Shown in pieces: positions 9,570 to 20,019 of a DNA stretch of 64,000 nucleotides. The notes beneath the pieces are model-generated. The model saw only the letters and a list, made by a program, of their open reading frames with translations. It had not been told where the DNA came from and searched no databases. Position 1 is the first letter of the stretch; every line of letters begins with the position of its first letter. The stretch spans positions 124,001 to 188,000 of the forward strand of contig NZ_CAJZAI010000006.1 in the NCBI RefSeq assembly GCF_914271435.1, given 5' to 3'. The stretch comes from Cupriavidus laharis. GTDB lineage: Bacteria > Pseudomonadota > Gammaproteobacteria > Burkholderiales > Burkholderiaceae. Position numbers and translations under genes: made by a program.

Positions 9570-10823
9570 TTACTGTAGCGCAGTCTGCCGCGCGTTCGGC
9601 ATCGGCCAGGTGCGTCGCATCCAGGCAAACATTACGGCGCCAGCCAGCAGGGCTGCGGCGGCACAAGCCAGCGAGCTCGCAAAGCCGCCCGAACGCGTCA
9701 CCAGCGCGGTGGCCAGCGGCGGCCCGATGATCTGGCCGAACCCATAGGAGGCCGTCATCAGGCCCATCAGGCGCGGTGCCTGCGGCCCCCATAACCGGCG
9801 CGCCTCGCGCATGGCAAAGGACACCAGTGCAGTGAACGGCAGCCCGGCGAGCAGGCTGCTGACGGCAAACCCCGTTACGGTCGGGAAGACCACGGCGATG
9901 CCCACACCCAGCGCCTGCATGGCGTAGGACCACGTCAGCAGCCGGCGGTTGTCGTGCGCCATGCCAACGCGCGTGGCGAGAAAGGCGCCGATCGTCACGC
10001 CAACGCCAAAGACCGGCCAGAACAGGTCGGCCCAGACCGAGCCCGGCATCGCCTGCCGCGCAATCACGGGCAGGAAAGTCGCGGTGATGATGTAGCCGAA
10101 GCCCGCCAGGCCGTAGGCGAGCGTCAGCGCCCACGCCTCGCCGTCGAGCCGCACGCCCTGGTCAGGCTGCGCTTCCTGCCGGGGCGCGTCTGAACGGGCC
10201 GGGCCGTCGTCCGACGCAAAAACGCGCCAGACCACCAGCACCAGCACGGCGGCCATGACGGTGAAGACAAGCCAGCCCGCCACGGCATCCCAGCCGGCAC
10301 CGACCATGGCGAACGCCGAAACGCCCGTCGCCACGATGCCGATGCCCGGGCCGCAGAAAATCAGCCCGCCCAGCGCCGGCTGGCCCAGCTCGGCGAGCCG
10401 CTGCATGCACCAGCCCGCGGTATAAACCATCACAAGAGCACTGGCCACGCCCGCGGCCGCGCGCCAGAGCGACCAGGCCATCATGCCTCCGGGCAGCGCC
10501 ATGCCAAGCGTCAGCAACACCGTCGCCACGAGACCCAGCCGCACCATGCGTGCCGGCTCCGGGCGGATGAACAGGCAGGCGGCGGCTCCCACGAAGTACC
10601 CGATGTAGTTCAGCGTCGCCAGCCAGCCGCCCTCGTGCAGGTTGACGGTACCATCGTGCAGCATCATCGGCAGTAGCGGCGTGAACGCGAAGCGACCGAT
10701 ACCCATCACAACGGCCAGCGAAGCGAGGCCGGCCAGCGCAATTGCCCATGCTCCCGGCTCCCGCCGGGCCTTCTGCTCGGCGGCTGTGCCTTCCCGGGTA
10801 ATCCTGACGTTCACGTACGGCAT
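9570..10823 (-). CDS. MFS transporter, YbfB/YjiJ type
   Basis: A 417-aa inner-membrane protein with about twelve hydrophobic segments and a central polar loop around residues 200-220. The first membrane region reads LAVVMGIGRFAFTPLLPMM, the hallmark of the YbfB/YjiJ branch of the major facilitator superfamily. Substrate unknown. It is divergent from the LysR gene at 10969, separated by 145 bp with a small palindrome, so that regulator may control it. A GAGGGAA ribosome site precedes the ATG at 10823. Confidence 0.87.
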   Translation of the reverse strand: MPYVNVRITREGTAAEQKARREPGAWAIALAGLASLAVVMGIGRFAFTPLLPMMLHDGTVNLHEGGWLATLNYIGYFVGAAACLFIRPEPARMVRLGLVATVLLTLGMALPGGMMAWSLWRAAAGVASALVMVYTAGWCMQRLAELGQPALGGLIFCGPGIGIVATGVSAFAMVGAGWDAVAGWLVFTVMAAVLVLVVWRVFASDDGPARSDAPRQEAQPDQGVRLDGEAWALTLAYGLAGFGYIITATFLPVIARQAMPGSVWADLFWPVFGVGVTIGAFLATRVGMAHDNRRLLTWSYAMQALGVGIAVVFPTVTGFAVSSLLAGLPFTALVSFAMREARRLWGPQAPRLMGLMTASYGFGQIIGPPLATALVTRSGGFASSLACAAAALLAGAVMFAWMRRTWPMPNARQTALQ

Positions 10824-10877
10824 ATCGTGGTTCCCTCTTCGTCTCGGCCGGTGGCGAACCGGCGTGGTTTCACCTAT

Positions 10878-10890
10878 GCTACGCCGTAGC
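10878..10890. promoter_or_regulatory. Small palindrome between MFS and LysR genes
   Basis: GCTACG-C-CGTAGC is a perfect 13-nt palindrome followed by the AT-rich stretch TTATAAATGAATAATTAA (10899-10916). The position between divergent genes suits a LysR-type operator, but the T-N11-A form is not clear. Confidence 0.3.
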
Positions 10891-10968
10891 GATCATCCTT
10901 ATAAATGAATAATTAAGATGCCATGCATCTTGGGTGGAGATGATCTGAAACTGCCGACTGGAACTGAC

Positions 10969-11862
10969 ATGGATCTGGCCACACTCGAAATCTTCCGCAC
11001 GGTGGTGGAGGCAGGCGGCGTCACCCGCGCCGCCGAACGACTGCACCGCGTGCAGTCCAACGTCACCACACGCATCCGACAGCTCGAGGAATCGCTCGGC
11101 GTCGAGCTGTTCCTGCGGGACGGCAAACGCATGGTGCTGACGCCGGCGGGCCAGACGCTGTTCGACTACGCGTGCCGCATGCTGCGCCTCGCCGAAGAAG
11201 CGCGCCACGCCGTGCTGCCGTCGCGGCCGCACGGCCGTCTGCGCATCGCCTCGATGGAAAGTACCGCGGCCAGCCGGCTGCCGGCGATGCTGGCGGCCTA
11301 TCACCAGGCCTGGCCGGACGTCCAGCTCGAACTGGTCACGCTGCCGACCCGGCAGGCCATGGAGGCGCTGGAGCGTTTCGAGGCCGACTGCGCGTTCGTC
11401 GCCGAGCCGCTCGGCAATCCCGTGCTGGCATCACGGCCCGCGTTCGAGGAAGAGCTGGTGGTGATTGCGCGGGCCGGGCACCGCCCGATCCGCAGTGCGG
11501 CGGACCTCGAGACCGGCACGCTGCTCGGCTTCGAGCCGGGCTGCAACTATCGCGCGCGGCTCGAAGCGTGGCACGCGGCCGGCGGCGGATCGCCGCCGCG
11601 CGTGCTGGAGCTGAACTCCTATCACGCCATCGTGGCCTGCGCGGCGGCCGGCATCGGCGCCGCGATTGTGCCCCGTTCGGTGCTTGGCCTGTACCGCGAC
11701 CTGCCCGCCATCAGCCTGCACAGCCTTGGCGAGGCCGGGCGCGTATGCACGCTGCTGGCCTGGCATCCGGCCATGGCCAGCGCGGCGCTGGAGGCCCTCG
11801 TCCAGGCGCTGCCGCCCCCCGACGCGCCCGCCAGCAACCCGCCGCTGCCCGCCGCGGCCTGA
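10969..11862 (+). CDS. LysR family transcriptional regulator
   Basis: A 297-aa LysR-type regulator. The N-terminal helix-turn-helix covers residues 1-60 (MDLATLEIFRTVVEAGGV, then VQSNVTTRIRQLEESLGVELF), followed by the periplasmic-binding-like effector domain. I prefer ATG 10969 over the in-frame ATG at 10918 because the family begins directly with this helix; no strong ribosome site supports either. It diverges from the MFS gene at 10823, its likely target. Effector unknown. The nfeD gene follows 92 bp downstream but is probably functionally unrelated. Confidence 0.9.
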   Translation: MDLATLEIFRTVVEAGGVTRAAERLHRVQSNVTTRIRQLEESLGVELFLRDGKRMVLTPAGQTLFDYACRMLRLAEEARHAVLPSRPHGRLRIASMESTAASRLPAMLAAYHQAWPDVQLELVTLPTRQAMEALERFEADCAFVAEPLGNPVLASRPAFEEELVVIARAGHRPIRSAADLETGTLLGFEPGCNYRARLEAWHAAGGGSPPRVLELNSYHAIVACAAAGIGAAIVPRSVLGLYRDLPAISLHSLGEAGRVCTLLAWHPAMASAALEALVQALPPPDAPASNPPLPAAA

Positions 11863-11954
11863 GCATCGCAGGCACCGGGAGCGTGCAGGATGTGCCCGGT
11901 CGCCTACACTGGAAGTGGCGTCACCACTGCACTTCCTGTGCCCCGCCCTTTGCG

Positions 11955-13397
11955 ATGAGATTCGCCATTGCGCGCCTCGCGCACCCATGGCTGTATTGCG
12001 GACTGCTGCTGGCCGGCTTCACGCTCGCGGTGCTGGCAGCCGTCCCGGCCACCTCTGTGCCGGCCGGTGCCGGAGCAGGCACCGCCCCGGTCTATGTGAT
12101 TCCGCTCAAGGGCGCCATCGGCCCGGCCAGCGCGGGCTTCGTGCTGCGCAGCATGGAGCGCGCGCGCGAAGGCGGTGCCCAGCTCGTGGTGCTGGAAATG
12201 GACACCCCCGGCGGGCTCGACCTGTCGATGCGCGAGATCATCCAGGCCATCCTGGCCTCGCCCGTGCCCGTGGCCAGCTACGTCTTCCCGGGTGGTGCGC
12301 GCGCCGCAAGCGCCGGCACCTACATCCTGTACGCGAGCCATATCGCCGCAATGGCGCCCGGCACCAACCTGGGCGCCGCCAGCCCCGTGCAGATCGGCAT
12401 AGGCGGACCGCAGAAGCCCGAAGCCTCACCGGCCTCGGCGCCCGCCAGCGAGCCGGCGGCACAGGACACCATGGCGCGCAAGCAGATGCACGACGCCTCG
12501 GCCTACATCCGCGGCCTGGCACAGCTGCGCGGCCGCAATGCCGAATGGGCCGAGCGCGCGGTGCGCGAAGCGGTCAGCCTGTCCGCAACCGAAGCTGCGG
12601 CGCAGCATGTGGTGGACGTGGTCGCCACGGACCTGCCGGACCTGCTGCGCAAGGTGAACGGCAAGCGCGTGACGGCGGCCGGCGTCGAGCGCGTGCTGCA
12701 GACCGGGCATGCCACGGTCGTCACGCTCGAGCCGGACTGGCGCAGCCGCTTCCTGGCCGTCATCACCGAACCGAGCGTGGCGCTGATCCTGATGATGATC
12801 GGCATCTACGGCCTGATCTTCGAGTTCTCCACGCCCGGCATGGTCGTGCCCGGCGTGGTCGGTGCCATCTGCCTGCTGCTGGGGTTGTTCGCGCTGCAGA
12901 TGCTGCCGGTCAACTATGCGGGGCTGGCGCTGATCGCGCTGGGCATCGGCTGCATGGTGGCCGAGTTGTTCCTGCCCTCGTTCGGCACGCTCGGCGTGGG
13001 CGGCATTGTCGCGTTCGCGTTTGGCGCGGTCATGCTGATCGATACCGACGTGCCCGGCTTCGGCGTGCCGATCGGGCTGATCGCCGCGCTGTCGGCCATG
13101 TCGGCGCTGTTCCTGTTCGGCATGTCGGCGCTGCTGCTGCGCGCGCGCAAGCGGCCGGTGGTCAGCGGCGCCGACACGCTGGTGGGCAGCCGCGGCGAAG
13201 TGCTCGACGACCTGCGGGACGAAGGCTGGGCCATGGTCCGCGGGGAACAGTGGCGCGTCCGCAGCGCCCGGCCGCTGGCACGCGGCACGCCGGTCATTGT
13301 CACCGGGCGCCAGGGCCTGCTGCTGGATGTCGTGGCCAGCCAGCCAGAGACCACGACATCGCCCCGCCACCACCCCAACCAACATGAGGGAGCCTGA
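11955..13397 (+). CDS. NfeD-type membrane-bound serine protease
   Basis: A 480-aa full-length NfeD protein (STOPP family). Domains in order: signal/membrane anchor (1-35), ClpP-like serine protease domain (about 45-220) with Ser119 in [11 protein letters not shown] and Lys176 in MARKQMHD as the expected Ser-Lys dyad, then a four-segment membrane region (about 255-390) and a C-terminal OB-fold domain (about 400-465). Between dyad residues is a Pro/Ala-rich insertion (152-170). The protease is thought to work with a stomatin-like partner, and the slipin gene follows after only 2 bp. The open frame extends far upstream inside the LysR gene, but ATG 11955 gives the proper signal sequence. Confidence 0.9.
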   Translation: MRFAIARLAHPWLYCGLLLAGFTLAVLAAVPATSVPAGAGAGTAPVYVIPLKGAIGPASAGFVLRSMERAREGGAQLVVLEMDTPGGLDLSMREIIQAILASPVPVASYVFPGGARAASAGTYILYASHIAAMAPGTNLGAASPVQIGIGGPQKPEASPASAPASEPAAQDTMARKQMHDASAYIRGLAQLRGRNAEWAERAVREAVSLSATEAAAQHVVDVVATDLPDLLRKVNGKRVTAAGVERVLQTGHATVVTLEPDWRSRFLAVITEPSVALILMMIGIYGLIFEFSTPGMVVPGVVGAICLLLGLFALQMLPVNYAGLALIALGIGCMVAELFLPSFGTLGVGGIVAFAFGAVMLIDTDVPGFGVPIGLIAALSAMSALFLFGMSALLLRARKRPVVSGADTLVGSRGEVLDDLRDEGWAMVRGEQWRVRSARPLARGTPVIVTGRQGLLLDVVASQPETTTSPRHHPNQHEGA

Positions 13398-13399
13398 CC

Positions 13400-14173
13400 A
13401 TGGCCTTTGGATTCAGCTTCGGCGGTTTGATCTTCCTGCTGGCCCTGCTCGTCATCACCGCGTTCCGGGTCCTGCGCGAATACGAACGCGGCGTGGTGTT
13501 CATGCTGGGGCGCTTCTGGAAAGTGAAGGGCCCGGGCCTGGTGCTGATCATTCCGATCGTACAGCAGATGGTCAGGGTGGACCTGCGCACCGTGGTCATG
13601 GACGTGCCGCCGCAGGACGTGATCTCGCACGACAACGTGTCGGTCAAGGTCAACGCCGTGGTCTACTTCCGCGTGGTCGATCCCGAACGCGCCATCATCC
13701 AGGTGGCCAACTTCCTGGAGGCCACCAGCCAGCTCGCGCAGACCACGCTGCGCGCCGTGCTCGGCAAGCATGAGTTGGACGAGATGCTGGCCGAGCGCGA
13801 ACGGCTCAACCTCGACATCCAGAAGGTGCTCGACGCGCAGACCGATGCCTGGGGCATCAAGGTGTCGAACGTGGAGATCAAGCACGTGGACCTGAACGAG
13901 TCGATGGTGCGGGCCATCGCGCGCCAGGCCGAGGCGGAGCGGGAACGCCGCGCCAAGGTCATCCATGCGGAAGGTGAATTGCAGGCTTCAGTGAAGCTGC
14001 TGGAAGCCGCGCAGATGCTGGCGCGGCAGCCTCAGGCCATGCAGTTGCGGTATATGCAGACGCTGACGCAGATCGCGGGGGACAAGAGTTCGACGATCGT
14101 TTTTCCGTTGCCGGTGGACTTGCTCTCGACGCTTTTGAATAAGGCGGTGGGGGATTCGGAGGGAAAGGGGTAG
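13400..14173 (+). CDS. Slipin (stomatin-like SPFH protein)
   Basis: A 257-aa SPFH/band 7 protein: an N-terminal membrane hairpin (residues 5-22), then the SPFH domain ([21 protein letters not shown] through [12 protein letters not shown]) and a C-terminal coiled-coil region rich in Ala, Glu and Arg ([17 protein letters not shown]). Slipins oligomerise in the membrane and in archaea are cleaved by the partner NfeD protease. Translational coupling is likely: GAGGGAG lies across the end of nfeD and only 2 bp separate the genes. A terminator follows at 14186-14207. Confidence 0.93.
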   Translation: MAFGFSFGGLIFLLALLVITAFRVLREYERGVVFMLGRFWKVKGPGLVLIIPIVQQMVRVDLRTVVMDVPPQDVISHDNVSVKVNAVVYFRVVDPERAIIQVANFLEATSQLAQTTLRAVLGKHELDEMLAERERLNLDIQKVLDAQTDAWGIKVSNVEIKHVDLNESMVRAIARQAEAERERRAKVIHAEGELQASVKLLEAAQMLARQPQAMQLRYMQTLTQIAGDKSSTIVFPLPVDLLSTLLNKAVGDSEGKG

Positions 14174-14185
14174 GGGATAAAGAAT

Positions 14186-14207
14186 AAAGGGCGCCGAAGC
14201 GCCCTTT
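14186..14207. terminator. Bidirectional terminator, slipin / alaS
   Basis: AAAGGGCGC (14186-14194) pairs perfectly with GCGCCCTTT (14199-14207) around CGAA. It lies between the two converging genes; the minus-strand side continues with a T-rich run. Confidence 0.75.
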
Positions 14208-14226
14208 CGTCAAGGTCGGAAAAAAC

Positions 14227-16851
14227 TCAAACCTTCGCCGACACCCACTCCGCCACGCCGGACAGCGCCTGCGGCAGCTTGGCCGGCTCGGTGCCGCCAG
14301 CCTGGGCCATATCAGGACGGCCACCACCCTTGCCGCCCACTTGCTGCGCGACAAAGTTGACCAGCTCGCCAGCCTTGACCTTGCCCGTGGCATCGGCAGT
14401 CACGCCGGCGATCAGGCTGACCCTGCCATCGGCCACGGCAGCCAGCACGATAGCCGCGCTCTGCAGCTTGTCCTTGAGCTTGTCCATGGTCTCGCGCAGC
14501 GTCTTCACGTCGGCGCCGTCGAGTTGGGCAGCCAGCACCTTGAGGCCCTTTACGTCGACCGCCTGCGCGGCCAGTTCGTCGCCCTGCGAGGAAGCCAGCT
14601 TGCTCTTCAGGCGCTCCAGCTCCTTCTCGAGCGCGCGGACCTGCTCCTGCACCTGGCCGATGCGCGGCACCAGTTCCGAAGGCTGGGCCTTCAGCGCGGC
14701 GGCGGCTTCGTTCAGCCTGGCGTCGAGCTTCTGCAGGTAGTGCAGCGCATTGTCGCCGGTGATCGCCTCCACGCGGCGGATGCCGGCGGCCACGCCGCCT
14801 TCCATCACGATCTTGAACAGGCCGATGTCGCCGGTACGGTGCACGTGGGTGCCGCCGCACAGTTCCTTGGAGGTACCGATCGACAGCACGCGCACGTCGT
14901 CGGCGTACTTTTCGCCGAACAGCGCCATGGCGCCGCTCTTGACCGCGTCATCGAACGGCATGATCTCGGCGTGCGTGTCTTCGTTGCGCAGGATCTCGGC
15001 GTTGACGATCTCTTCAACGCGGCGGATCTGCTCGTCCGTCATCGGCGCGTTGTGCGAGAAGTCGAAGCGGGTCTTGTCGGCATCGACCAGCGAGCCCTTC
15101 TGCTGCACGTGGCTGCCCAGCACTTCGCGCAGGGCCTTGTGCATCAGGTGGGTGGCCGAGTGGTTGCGCACGGTGCGCGAGCGGCGCTGTGCGTCCACTT
15201 GCGGCTGCACGGCGTCTCCGACCTTCAGGGCGCCGCCTTCAAGCGTACCCTGGTGGCCGAACACTTCGGCCTGGATCTTGGTGGTATCGGCCACGGCGAA
15301 CACGGCATTGCCAGCCTTCAGCACGCCCTGGTCGCCTGCCTGGCCGCCGGACTCGGCGTAGAACGGGGTGTTGTCGAGCACCACCACGCCGGTCTGGCCC
15401 GGCTGCATGGCGTCGACAGCGGCACCGTCCACGTACAGCGCGGTGACCTTGGCCTGCGGCAGTTCCAGCTTCTCGTAGCCATGGAACACGGTCTTGTCGC
15501 CGGAGTACTCCAGGCCGGCGGCCATCTTGAACTTGCCGGCGGCGCGGGCCTGCTCGCGCTGGCGGTTCATGGCGGCGTCGAACGCGGCCTCGTCAACGGC
15601 GATTTCCTGCTCACGGCAGACGTCCTGCGTCAGGTCCAGCGGGAAACCGAAGGTGTCGTGCAGCTTGAAGGCCAGTTCGCCGTCGAGCGTCTTGCCGCCC
15701 TTGAGCTTCAGGTCGGCCAGCGCGGCGTCGAGGATCGACATGCCGTTCTCGATGGTTTCGAAGAAGCGCTCTTCCTCGGCCTTCAGCACTTCGGTCACGC
15801 GGCCCTGGGCTTCAGCCAGTTCCGGGTACGCCTCGCCCATCTGTGCGACGAGGTCCGCCACCAGCTTGTGGAAGAACGGCGTCTTCCGGCCCAGCTTGTA
15901 GCCGTGGCGGATGGCGCGGCGAACAATGCGGCGCAGCACGTAGCCGCGGCCTTCGTTGCCGGGGATCACGCCGTCGACGATCAGGAACGAGCACGCGCGG
16001 ATATGGTCGGCGATGACCTTCAGCGAGTTCTGGTTCAGGTTGTCGCAATGCGTTTCACGCCCGGCCGCCTTGATCAGCGCCTGGAACAGGTCGATCTCGT
16101 AGTTGCTGTGCACGTGCTGCAGCACCGCGGCAATGCGCTCCAGGCCCATGCCGGTGTCCACGCACGGCTTGGGCAGCGGCGTCATGGTGCCCTGCTCGTC
16201 GCGGTTGAACTGCATGAACACGAGGTTCCACACCTCGATGTAGCGGTCGCCATCTTCCTCGGGCGATCCCGGGGGGCCGCCCCACACGTCCGGGCCATGG
16301 TCGTAGAAGATTTCCGAGCACGGGCCGCACGGGCCGGTGTCGGCCATCTGCCAGAAGTTGTCCGAGGCGTAGCGCGCGCCCTTGTTGTCACCGATGCGCA
16401 CGATGCGCTCGGCCGGCACGCCGACTTCCTTGGCCCAGATGTCGTAGGCTTCGTCGTCCTCGGCGTAGACCGTCACCCACAGCTTGTCCGCCGGCAGCTG
16501 GTAGACCTTGGTCAGCAGTTCCCACGCGTACTGGATGGCTTCGCGCTTGAAGTAGTCGCCGAACGAGAAGTTGCCCAGCATCTCGAAGAACGTATGGTGG
16601 CGGGCGGTGTAGCCCACGTTCTCGAGATCGTTGTGCTTGCCGCCGGCGCGCACCGAGCGCTGCGCCGAGGTGGCACGGGTGTACGGGCGCTTGTCGGTGC
16701 CCAGGAACACGTCCTTGAACTGCACCATGCCGGAGTTGGTGAACAGCAGCGTCGGGTCGTTCGCCGGCACTAGGCTGGACGAGCGGACCACGGTATGGCC
16801 CTTCGATTCGAAGAACTGCAGGAACTTGCTGCGAATGTCTGAGACTTTCAT
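14227..16851 (-). CDS. alaS: Alanine--tRNA ligase
   Basis: Class II synthetase that charges tRNA-Ala and edits Ser and Gly mischarging. The 874-aa product carries the class II core in the first 400 residues ([29 protein letters not shown]), the editing-domain metal site HSATHLMH near 563-570 with the later CGGTHVH near 665, and the C-terminal domain rich in [15 protein letters not shown]. The start is ATG 16851 ([19 protein letters not shown]); the in-frame extension to 17046 is not conserved. A perfect -10 hexamer lies at 16918-16923. It converges on the slipin gene across a shared terminator. Confidence 0.97.
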   Translation of the reverse strand: MKVSDIRSKFLQFFESKGHTVVRSSSLVPANDPTLLFTNSGMVQFKDVFLGTDKRPYTRATSAQRSVRAGGKHNDLENVGYTARHHTFFEMLGNFSFGDYFKREAIQYAWELLTKVYQLPADKLWVTVYAEDDEAYDIWAKEVGVPAERIVRIGDNKGARYASDNFWQMADTGPCGPCSEIFYDHGPDVWGGPPGSPEEDGDRYIEVWNLVFMQFNRDEQGTMTPLPKPCVDTGMGLERIAAVLQHVHSNYEIDLFQALIKAAGRETHCDNLNQNSLKVIADHIRACSFLIVDGVIPGNEGRGYVLRRIVRRAIRHGYKLGRKTPFFHKLVADLVAQMGEAYPELAEAQGRVTEVLKAEEERFFETIENGMSILDAALADLKLKGGKTLDGELAFKLHDTFGFPLDLTQDVCREQEIAVDEAAFDAAMNRQREQARAAGKFKMAAGLEYSGDKTVFHGYEKLELPQAKVTALYVDGAAVDAMQPGQTGVVVLDNTPFYAESGGQAGDQGVLKAGNAVFAVADTTKIQAEVFGHQGTLEGGALKVGDAVQPQVDAQRRSRTVRNHSATHLMHKALREVLGSHVQQKGSLVDADKTRFDFSHNAPMTDEQIRRVEEIVNAEILRNEDTHAEIMPFDDAVKSGAMALFGEKYADDVRVLSIGTSKELCGGTHVHRTGDIGLFKIVMEGGVAAGIRRVEAITGDNALHYLQKLDARLNEAAAALKAQPSELVPRIGQVQEQVRALEKELERLKSKLASSQGDELAAQAVDVKGLKVLAAQLDGADVKTLRETMDKLKDKLQSAAIVLAAVADGRVSLIAGVTADATGKVKAGELVNFVAQQVGGKGGGRPDMAQAGGTEPAKLPQALSGVAEWVSAKV

Positions 16852-16917
16852 GGGATGGCGGACGCTTCCCGCGGCAGGCAGGGCGCGACGAATCAGTTTT
16901 GGATTTGCAAACCGTTG

Positions 16918-16923
16918 ATTATA
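16918..16923 (-). promoter_or_regulatory. Candidate -10 element of alaS
   Basis: The minus strand reads TATAAT in the context CCCGTATAATCAACGG, 67 bp upstream of the alaS start. No clear -35 hexamer is seen. The sequence around it resembles the valS -10 region (CCGTATAAT). Confidence 0.4.
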
Positions 16924-17144
16924 CGGGCAAGCCAGCCCCAAGAGCGCATGGCTGGCCGGCCGGCCACAGCGTCGCGCGAGCGGTCGGTTATCGCCCAAAT
17001 CCCGCGTTGATAAGCGGCGCATAAGCCACTCAAAAGCGCCGTCCATGAGCCCCGGTGGTACAGTGCAGCCAGTCCAACGCCAGCCGCGCTGCCGGCCTTC
17101 GGCGTCTCCCCTTACACCCCCGCATCCGGAACTGCCTCACTGCC

Positions 17145-18365
17145 ATGGGAGCCTTAAGCCATCTCCGCGTCCTCGACCTGACCCGCGTCCTTGCCGGGCC
17201 ATGGTGCGCCCAGAACCTTGCCGATTTCGGCGCCGACGTCATCAAGATCGAGCGGCCCGGCGCCGGGGACGACACCCGCACCTGGGGCCCGCCCTGGCTC
17301 AAGGCCTCCGACGGCAGCGACACCGCGGAAGCCGCGTATTACCTCGCCGCGAACCGCAACAAGCGCTCGGTGACGTGCGACATCTCCTCGCCCGAGGGCC
17401 AGCAACTCGTGCGGGAGCTTGCCGCGCAGAGCGATGTGGTGCTGGAGAACTACAAGGTCGGCCAGTTGAAGAAGTACGGCCTGGACTATGAATCGCTGAA
17501 GGCGGTCAAGCCGGACATCATCTACTGCTCGGTAACCGGCTTTGGCCAGAGTGGCCCGTATGCGGCCCGGCCCGGCTACGACTTCATCATCCAGGGCATG
17601 GGCGGCTTCATGAGCCTGACCGGCGAGCGCGACGACCTGCCGGGCGGCGGTCCGCAGAAGGCCGGCGTGGCCATTTCCGACCTGATGACCGGCCAGTACG
17701 CCACCATCGCCGTGCTGGCCGCGCTGGCGCACCGCGAGCGCACGGGCGAAGGCCAGTACATCGACATGGCCCTGCTCGACGTGCAGGTGGCGATGCTCGC
17801 CAACATGAACACCAACTACCTGGCCAGCGGCCAGGCACCCCGCCGCTGGGGCAATGCGCACCCGAACATCGTGCCCTACCAGACCTTTCAGGCGGCCGAC
17901 GGCTGGCTGATCGTCGCGGTCGGCAATGACGGGCAGTTCCGCAAGTTCGTCACCGACGGCGGCCAGCCGGAACTGGCCGACGACCCGCGCTTTGCCACCA
18001 ACCCGCAGCGCGTGTCCAACCGCGACGTGCTGGTGCCGATCCTGGCCGAGATGGTCCGCACGCGCACGCGCGCCCAGTGGATCCGCGACCTGGAAGCGGC
18101 CGGCGTGCCGTGCGGCCCGATCAACTCGCTCGACGAGGTCTTCGAGGACGAGCAGGTCAAGGCGCGCGGCCTGCGCGTGAACCTGCCCCACCCAAGCGCC
18201 GGCGAGGTCAAGCTGGTAGGCAGCCCGATCAAGATGAGCGCCACGCCACCCCAGGCGCTGCGGCATCCGCCGCTGCTGGGCGAGCACACCGACACGGTGC
18301 TGGCCGAGACGCTGGGCTACAGCGCTGAACAGATCGCCGCCCTGCGCGCCAAGGGCGTGGTATAA
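17145..18365 (+). CDS. CaiB/BaiF family CoA-transferase
   Basis: Class III CoA-transferase moving CoA between carboxylic acids. The 406-aa product shows the family opening LSHLRVLDLTRVLAGPWCAQNLADFGADVIKIE and the catalytic aspartate, expected at Asp146 in PGYDFIIQGMGG. The ATG at 17145 gives the standard N-terminus, whereas the in-frame ATG at 17055 adds 30 unrelated residues. It is followed by a DUF2214 gene and a Bug receptor on the same strand. The acid substrate cannot be assigned; succinyl-CoA-dependent activation of a dicarboxylate is one option. A perfect 10-bp stem-loop without T-run follows the stop (18371-18394). Confidence 0.92.
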   Translation: MGALSHLRVLDLTRVLAGPWCAQNLADFGADVIKIERPGAGDDTRTWGPPWLKASDGSDTAEAAYYLAANRNKRSVTCDISSPEGQQLVRELAAQSDVVLENYKVGQLKKYGLDYESLKAVKPDIIYCSVTGFGQSGPYAARPGYDFIIQGMGGFMSLTGERDDLPGGGPQKAGVAISDLMTGQYATIAVLAALAHRERTGEGQYIDMALLDVQVAMLANMNTNYLASGQAPRRWGNAHPNIVPYQTFQAADGWLIVAVGNDGQFRKFVTDGGQPELADDPRFATNPQRVSNRDVLVPILAEMVRTRTRAQWIRDLEAAGVPCGPINSLDEVFEDEQVKARGLRVNLPHPSAGEVKLVGSPIKMSATPPQALRHPPLLGEHTDTVLAETLGYSAEQIAALRAKGVV

Positions 18366-18370
18366 GAGCC

Positions 18371-18394
18371 ACTTGCGCCGGTTCCGGCGCAAGT
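18371..18394 (+). terminator. Stem-loop after CoA-transferase gene
   Basis: ACTTGCGCCG (18371-18380) pairs perfectly with CGGCGCAAGT (18385-18394) around GTTC. No T-run follows, so it may be a processing or mRNA 3'-end structure rather than an intrinsic terminator. Confidence 0.4.
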
Positions 18395-18513
18395 ATGCAG
18401 TTGTTGCTCAGTCGTCCCCCGAAGCTGTTCCGTACGGCCCGCACTGCCTGCGCCTGACGCCCCGAACGAGGCAGGCCCGGCATATCGCGCCGTCGGGCCC
18501 ACCAGGAGATTCC

Positions 18514-18969
18514 ATGCTGACCGATGCCCTGCTGGCCTTCTTCCACTTCCTTGCCATCTTCGTCCTGATCACACTAATGGCCGCCGAGGCCGTGGCGCTG
18601 CGCCCCGATCTCACGCCGGCCACGGTGCGCCGCCTGTCGGTCTATGACGGCGTCTACTTCCTGTCCGCGCTGGCGGTGCTGGCTAGCGGCCTGCTGCGCC
18701 TGTTCTATGGCGCCAAGGGCGCGGACTTCTACCTGCACAACCCCTGGTTCCACGCGAAGATGGCCGTGTTCGTCATCATCGCACTGTGCTCGCTGCCGCC
18801 GACCTTCACCATCGCGCGCTGGCGCAAGCAGAGCCGCAGGCTGCCGGACTACGTCCCGCCCCCGTCAGAGGTGAAGAAAGCCCGCCGCTGGGTCATGATC
18901 GAAGCGCACCTGGTGATCCTGCTGCCTCTGTGCGCCGTGATGATGGCGCGCGGCATCGGGGCAAGGTGA
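18514..18969 (+). CDS. DUF2214 family membrane protein
   Basis: A 151-aa inner-membrane protein with four hydrophobic segments (about 5-27, 44-65, 78-98, 127-145). The sequence AFFHFLAIFVLITLMAAEAVAL followed by YDGVYFLSALAVLASGLLRLFYGAKG matches what I know of the DUF2214 family, whose function is unknown. The ATG at 18514 is preceded by AGGAGAT; the in-frame upstream ATG at 18373 is not supported. The Bug receptor gene starts 45 bp later. Confidence 0.8.
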   Translation: MLTDALLAFFHFLAIFVLITLMAAEAVALRPDLTPATVRRLSVYDGVYFLSALAVLASGLLRLFYGAKGADFYLHNPWFHAKMAVFVIIALCSLPPTFTIARWRKQSRRLPDYVPPPSEVKKARRWVMIEAHLVILLPLCAVMMARGIGAR

Positions 18970-19014
18970 GGCGCCGCCATCCCATTTCCATTCCCTCCAT
19001 TCCCTGAAGTTCCA

Positions 19015-20019
19015 ATGCTGAAGAAACTGCTCGCCACCGCCCTGCTGGCGGCCATGCTTCCCGCCACGTCCGCTATTGCAGCCAATGCAGCCACTGCCTA
19101 CCCGACCAAGCCGGTCAAATTCGTGGTGCCCTACCCGGCCGGCGGCCCGCTGGACACCGTCGCGCGCGCCATCGGCGAGAAACTGCGCGACAGCCTCGGC
19201 CAGCCGGTCGTGGTCGAGAACAAGCCTGGCGCCGGCGGCAACCTTGGCGCGGACTATGTCGCGAAGCAGCCGGCCGACGGCTACACCATCGTCATGGGCG
19301 CGGTGGCCACGCATGCCATCAACCCGACGCTGTTCAGCAAGATGCCGTATGACCCCGTGAAGGATTTCGCGCCGATCACGCTGGTGGCGGATGTCCCCAA
19401 CGTGCTGGTGATGCACCCGGGCAAGGCTGCGGAGCTGCATATCAGCAGCGTACGCGAACTCGTCGAGTACGCGCGCAAGCATCCCGGCAAGCTGGACTAT
19501 GCGTCCGGCGGCAACGGCAGCGCCGGCCACCTGTCGGGCGAGCTGTTCAAGAGCATGGCGAAGATCAGCATGGTCCATATCCCGTACAACGGCGCGTCGC
19601 CGGCCCAGTTGTCGGTGCTGTCGGGCCAGACCGACCTGATCTTCGACAACCTGGCTTCGGCCTCCGCCAATATCAAGGCAGGCAAGCTGAAAGCGTTCGC
19701 GGTGACCACGGCAAGCCGCGCGACGGCTTTCCCGGAACTGCCGACCATCGCCGAAGCCGGCAAGGGCCTGGGACTGGAAGGCTTCGATATCTCCACGTGG
19801 TTCGGCGTGTTCGCGCCGGCCAATACGCCGCGCGAGATCGTCGACCGGCTCAACCACGACATCGTCGCCATCCTCAAGACGGAAGACATGAAGGCGCGGC
19901 TGGCCCGCATCGGCGCCCAGCCCGCCCCCACCACGCCCGAACAGTTCGGCGCGCTGGTGCAGCGCGAGCTGAAGAAGTACGCGCAGATCGTGCGCGTATC
20001 GGGCGCGAAGGTCGACTAA
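19015..20019 (+). CDS. Bug-type tricarboxylate-transport receptor
   Basis: Periplasmic solute-binding protein of the TctC/Bug family, 334 aa. A signal peptide covers residues 1-23 (MLKKLLATALLAAMLPATSA), followed by the family pattern YPTKPVKFVVPYPAGGPLDTVARAIG, PGAGGNLGADYVAKQPADGYTI and the binding-site region near NGSAGHLSGELFKSMA. Bug receptors bind carboxylates and other small molecules for TctAB or remain without a known membrane partner. No membrane component is adjacent; tctBA lies 2 kb downstream beyond the antiporter. Its stop codon overlaps that of the convergent antiporter gene. Confidence 0.93.
   Translation: MLKKLLATALLAAMLPATSAIAANAATAYPTKPVKFVVPYPAGGPLDTVARAIGEKLRDSLGQPVVVENKPGAGGNLGADYVAKQPADGYTIVMGAVATHAINPTLFSKMPYDPVKDFAPITLVADVPNVLVMHPGKAAELHISSVRELVEYARKHPGKLDYASGGNGSAGHLSGELFKSMAKISMVHIPYNGASPAQLSVLSGQTDLIFDNLASASANIKAGKLKAFAVTTASRATAFPELPTIAEAGKGLGLEGFDISTWFGVFAPANTPREIVDRLNHDIVAILKTEDMKARLARIGAQPAPTTPEQFGALVQRELKKYAQIVRVSGAKVD

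Noticed and set aside
14341..16773. An 810-codon open frame on the plus strand opposite alaS
   Set aside because: His/Leu/Val/Gln-rich shadow without motifs; alaS covers it.
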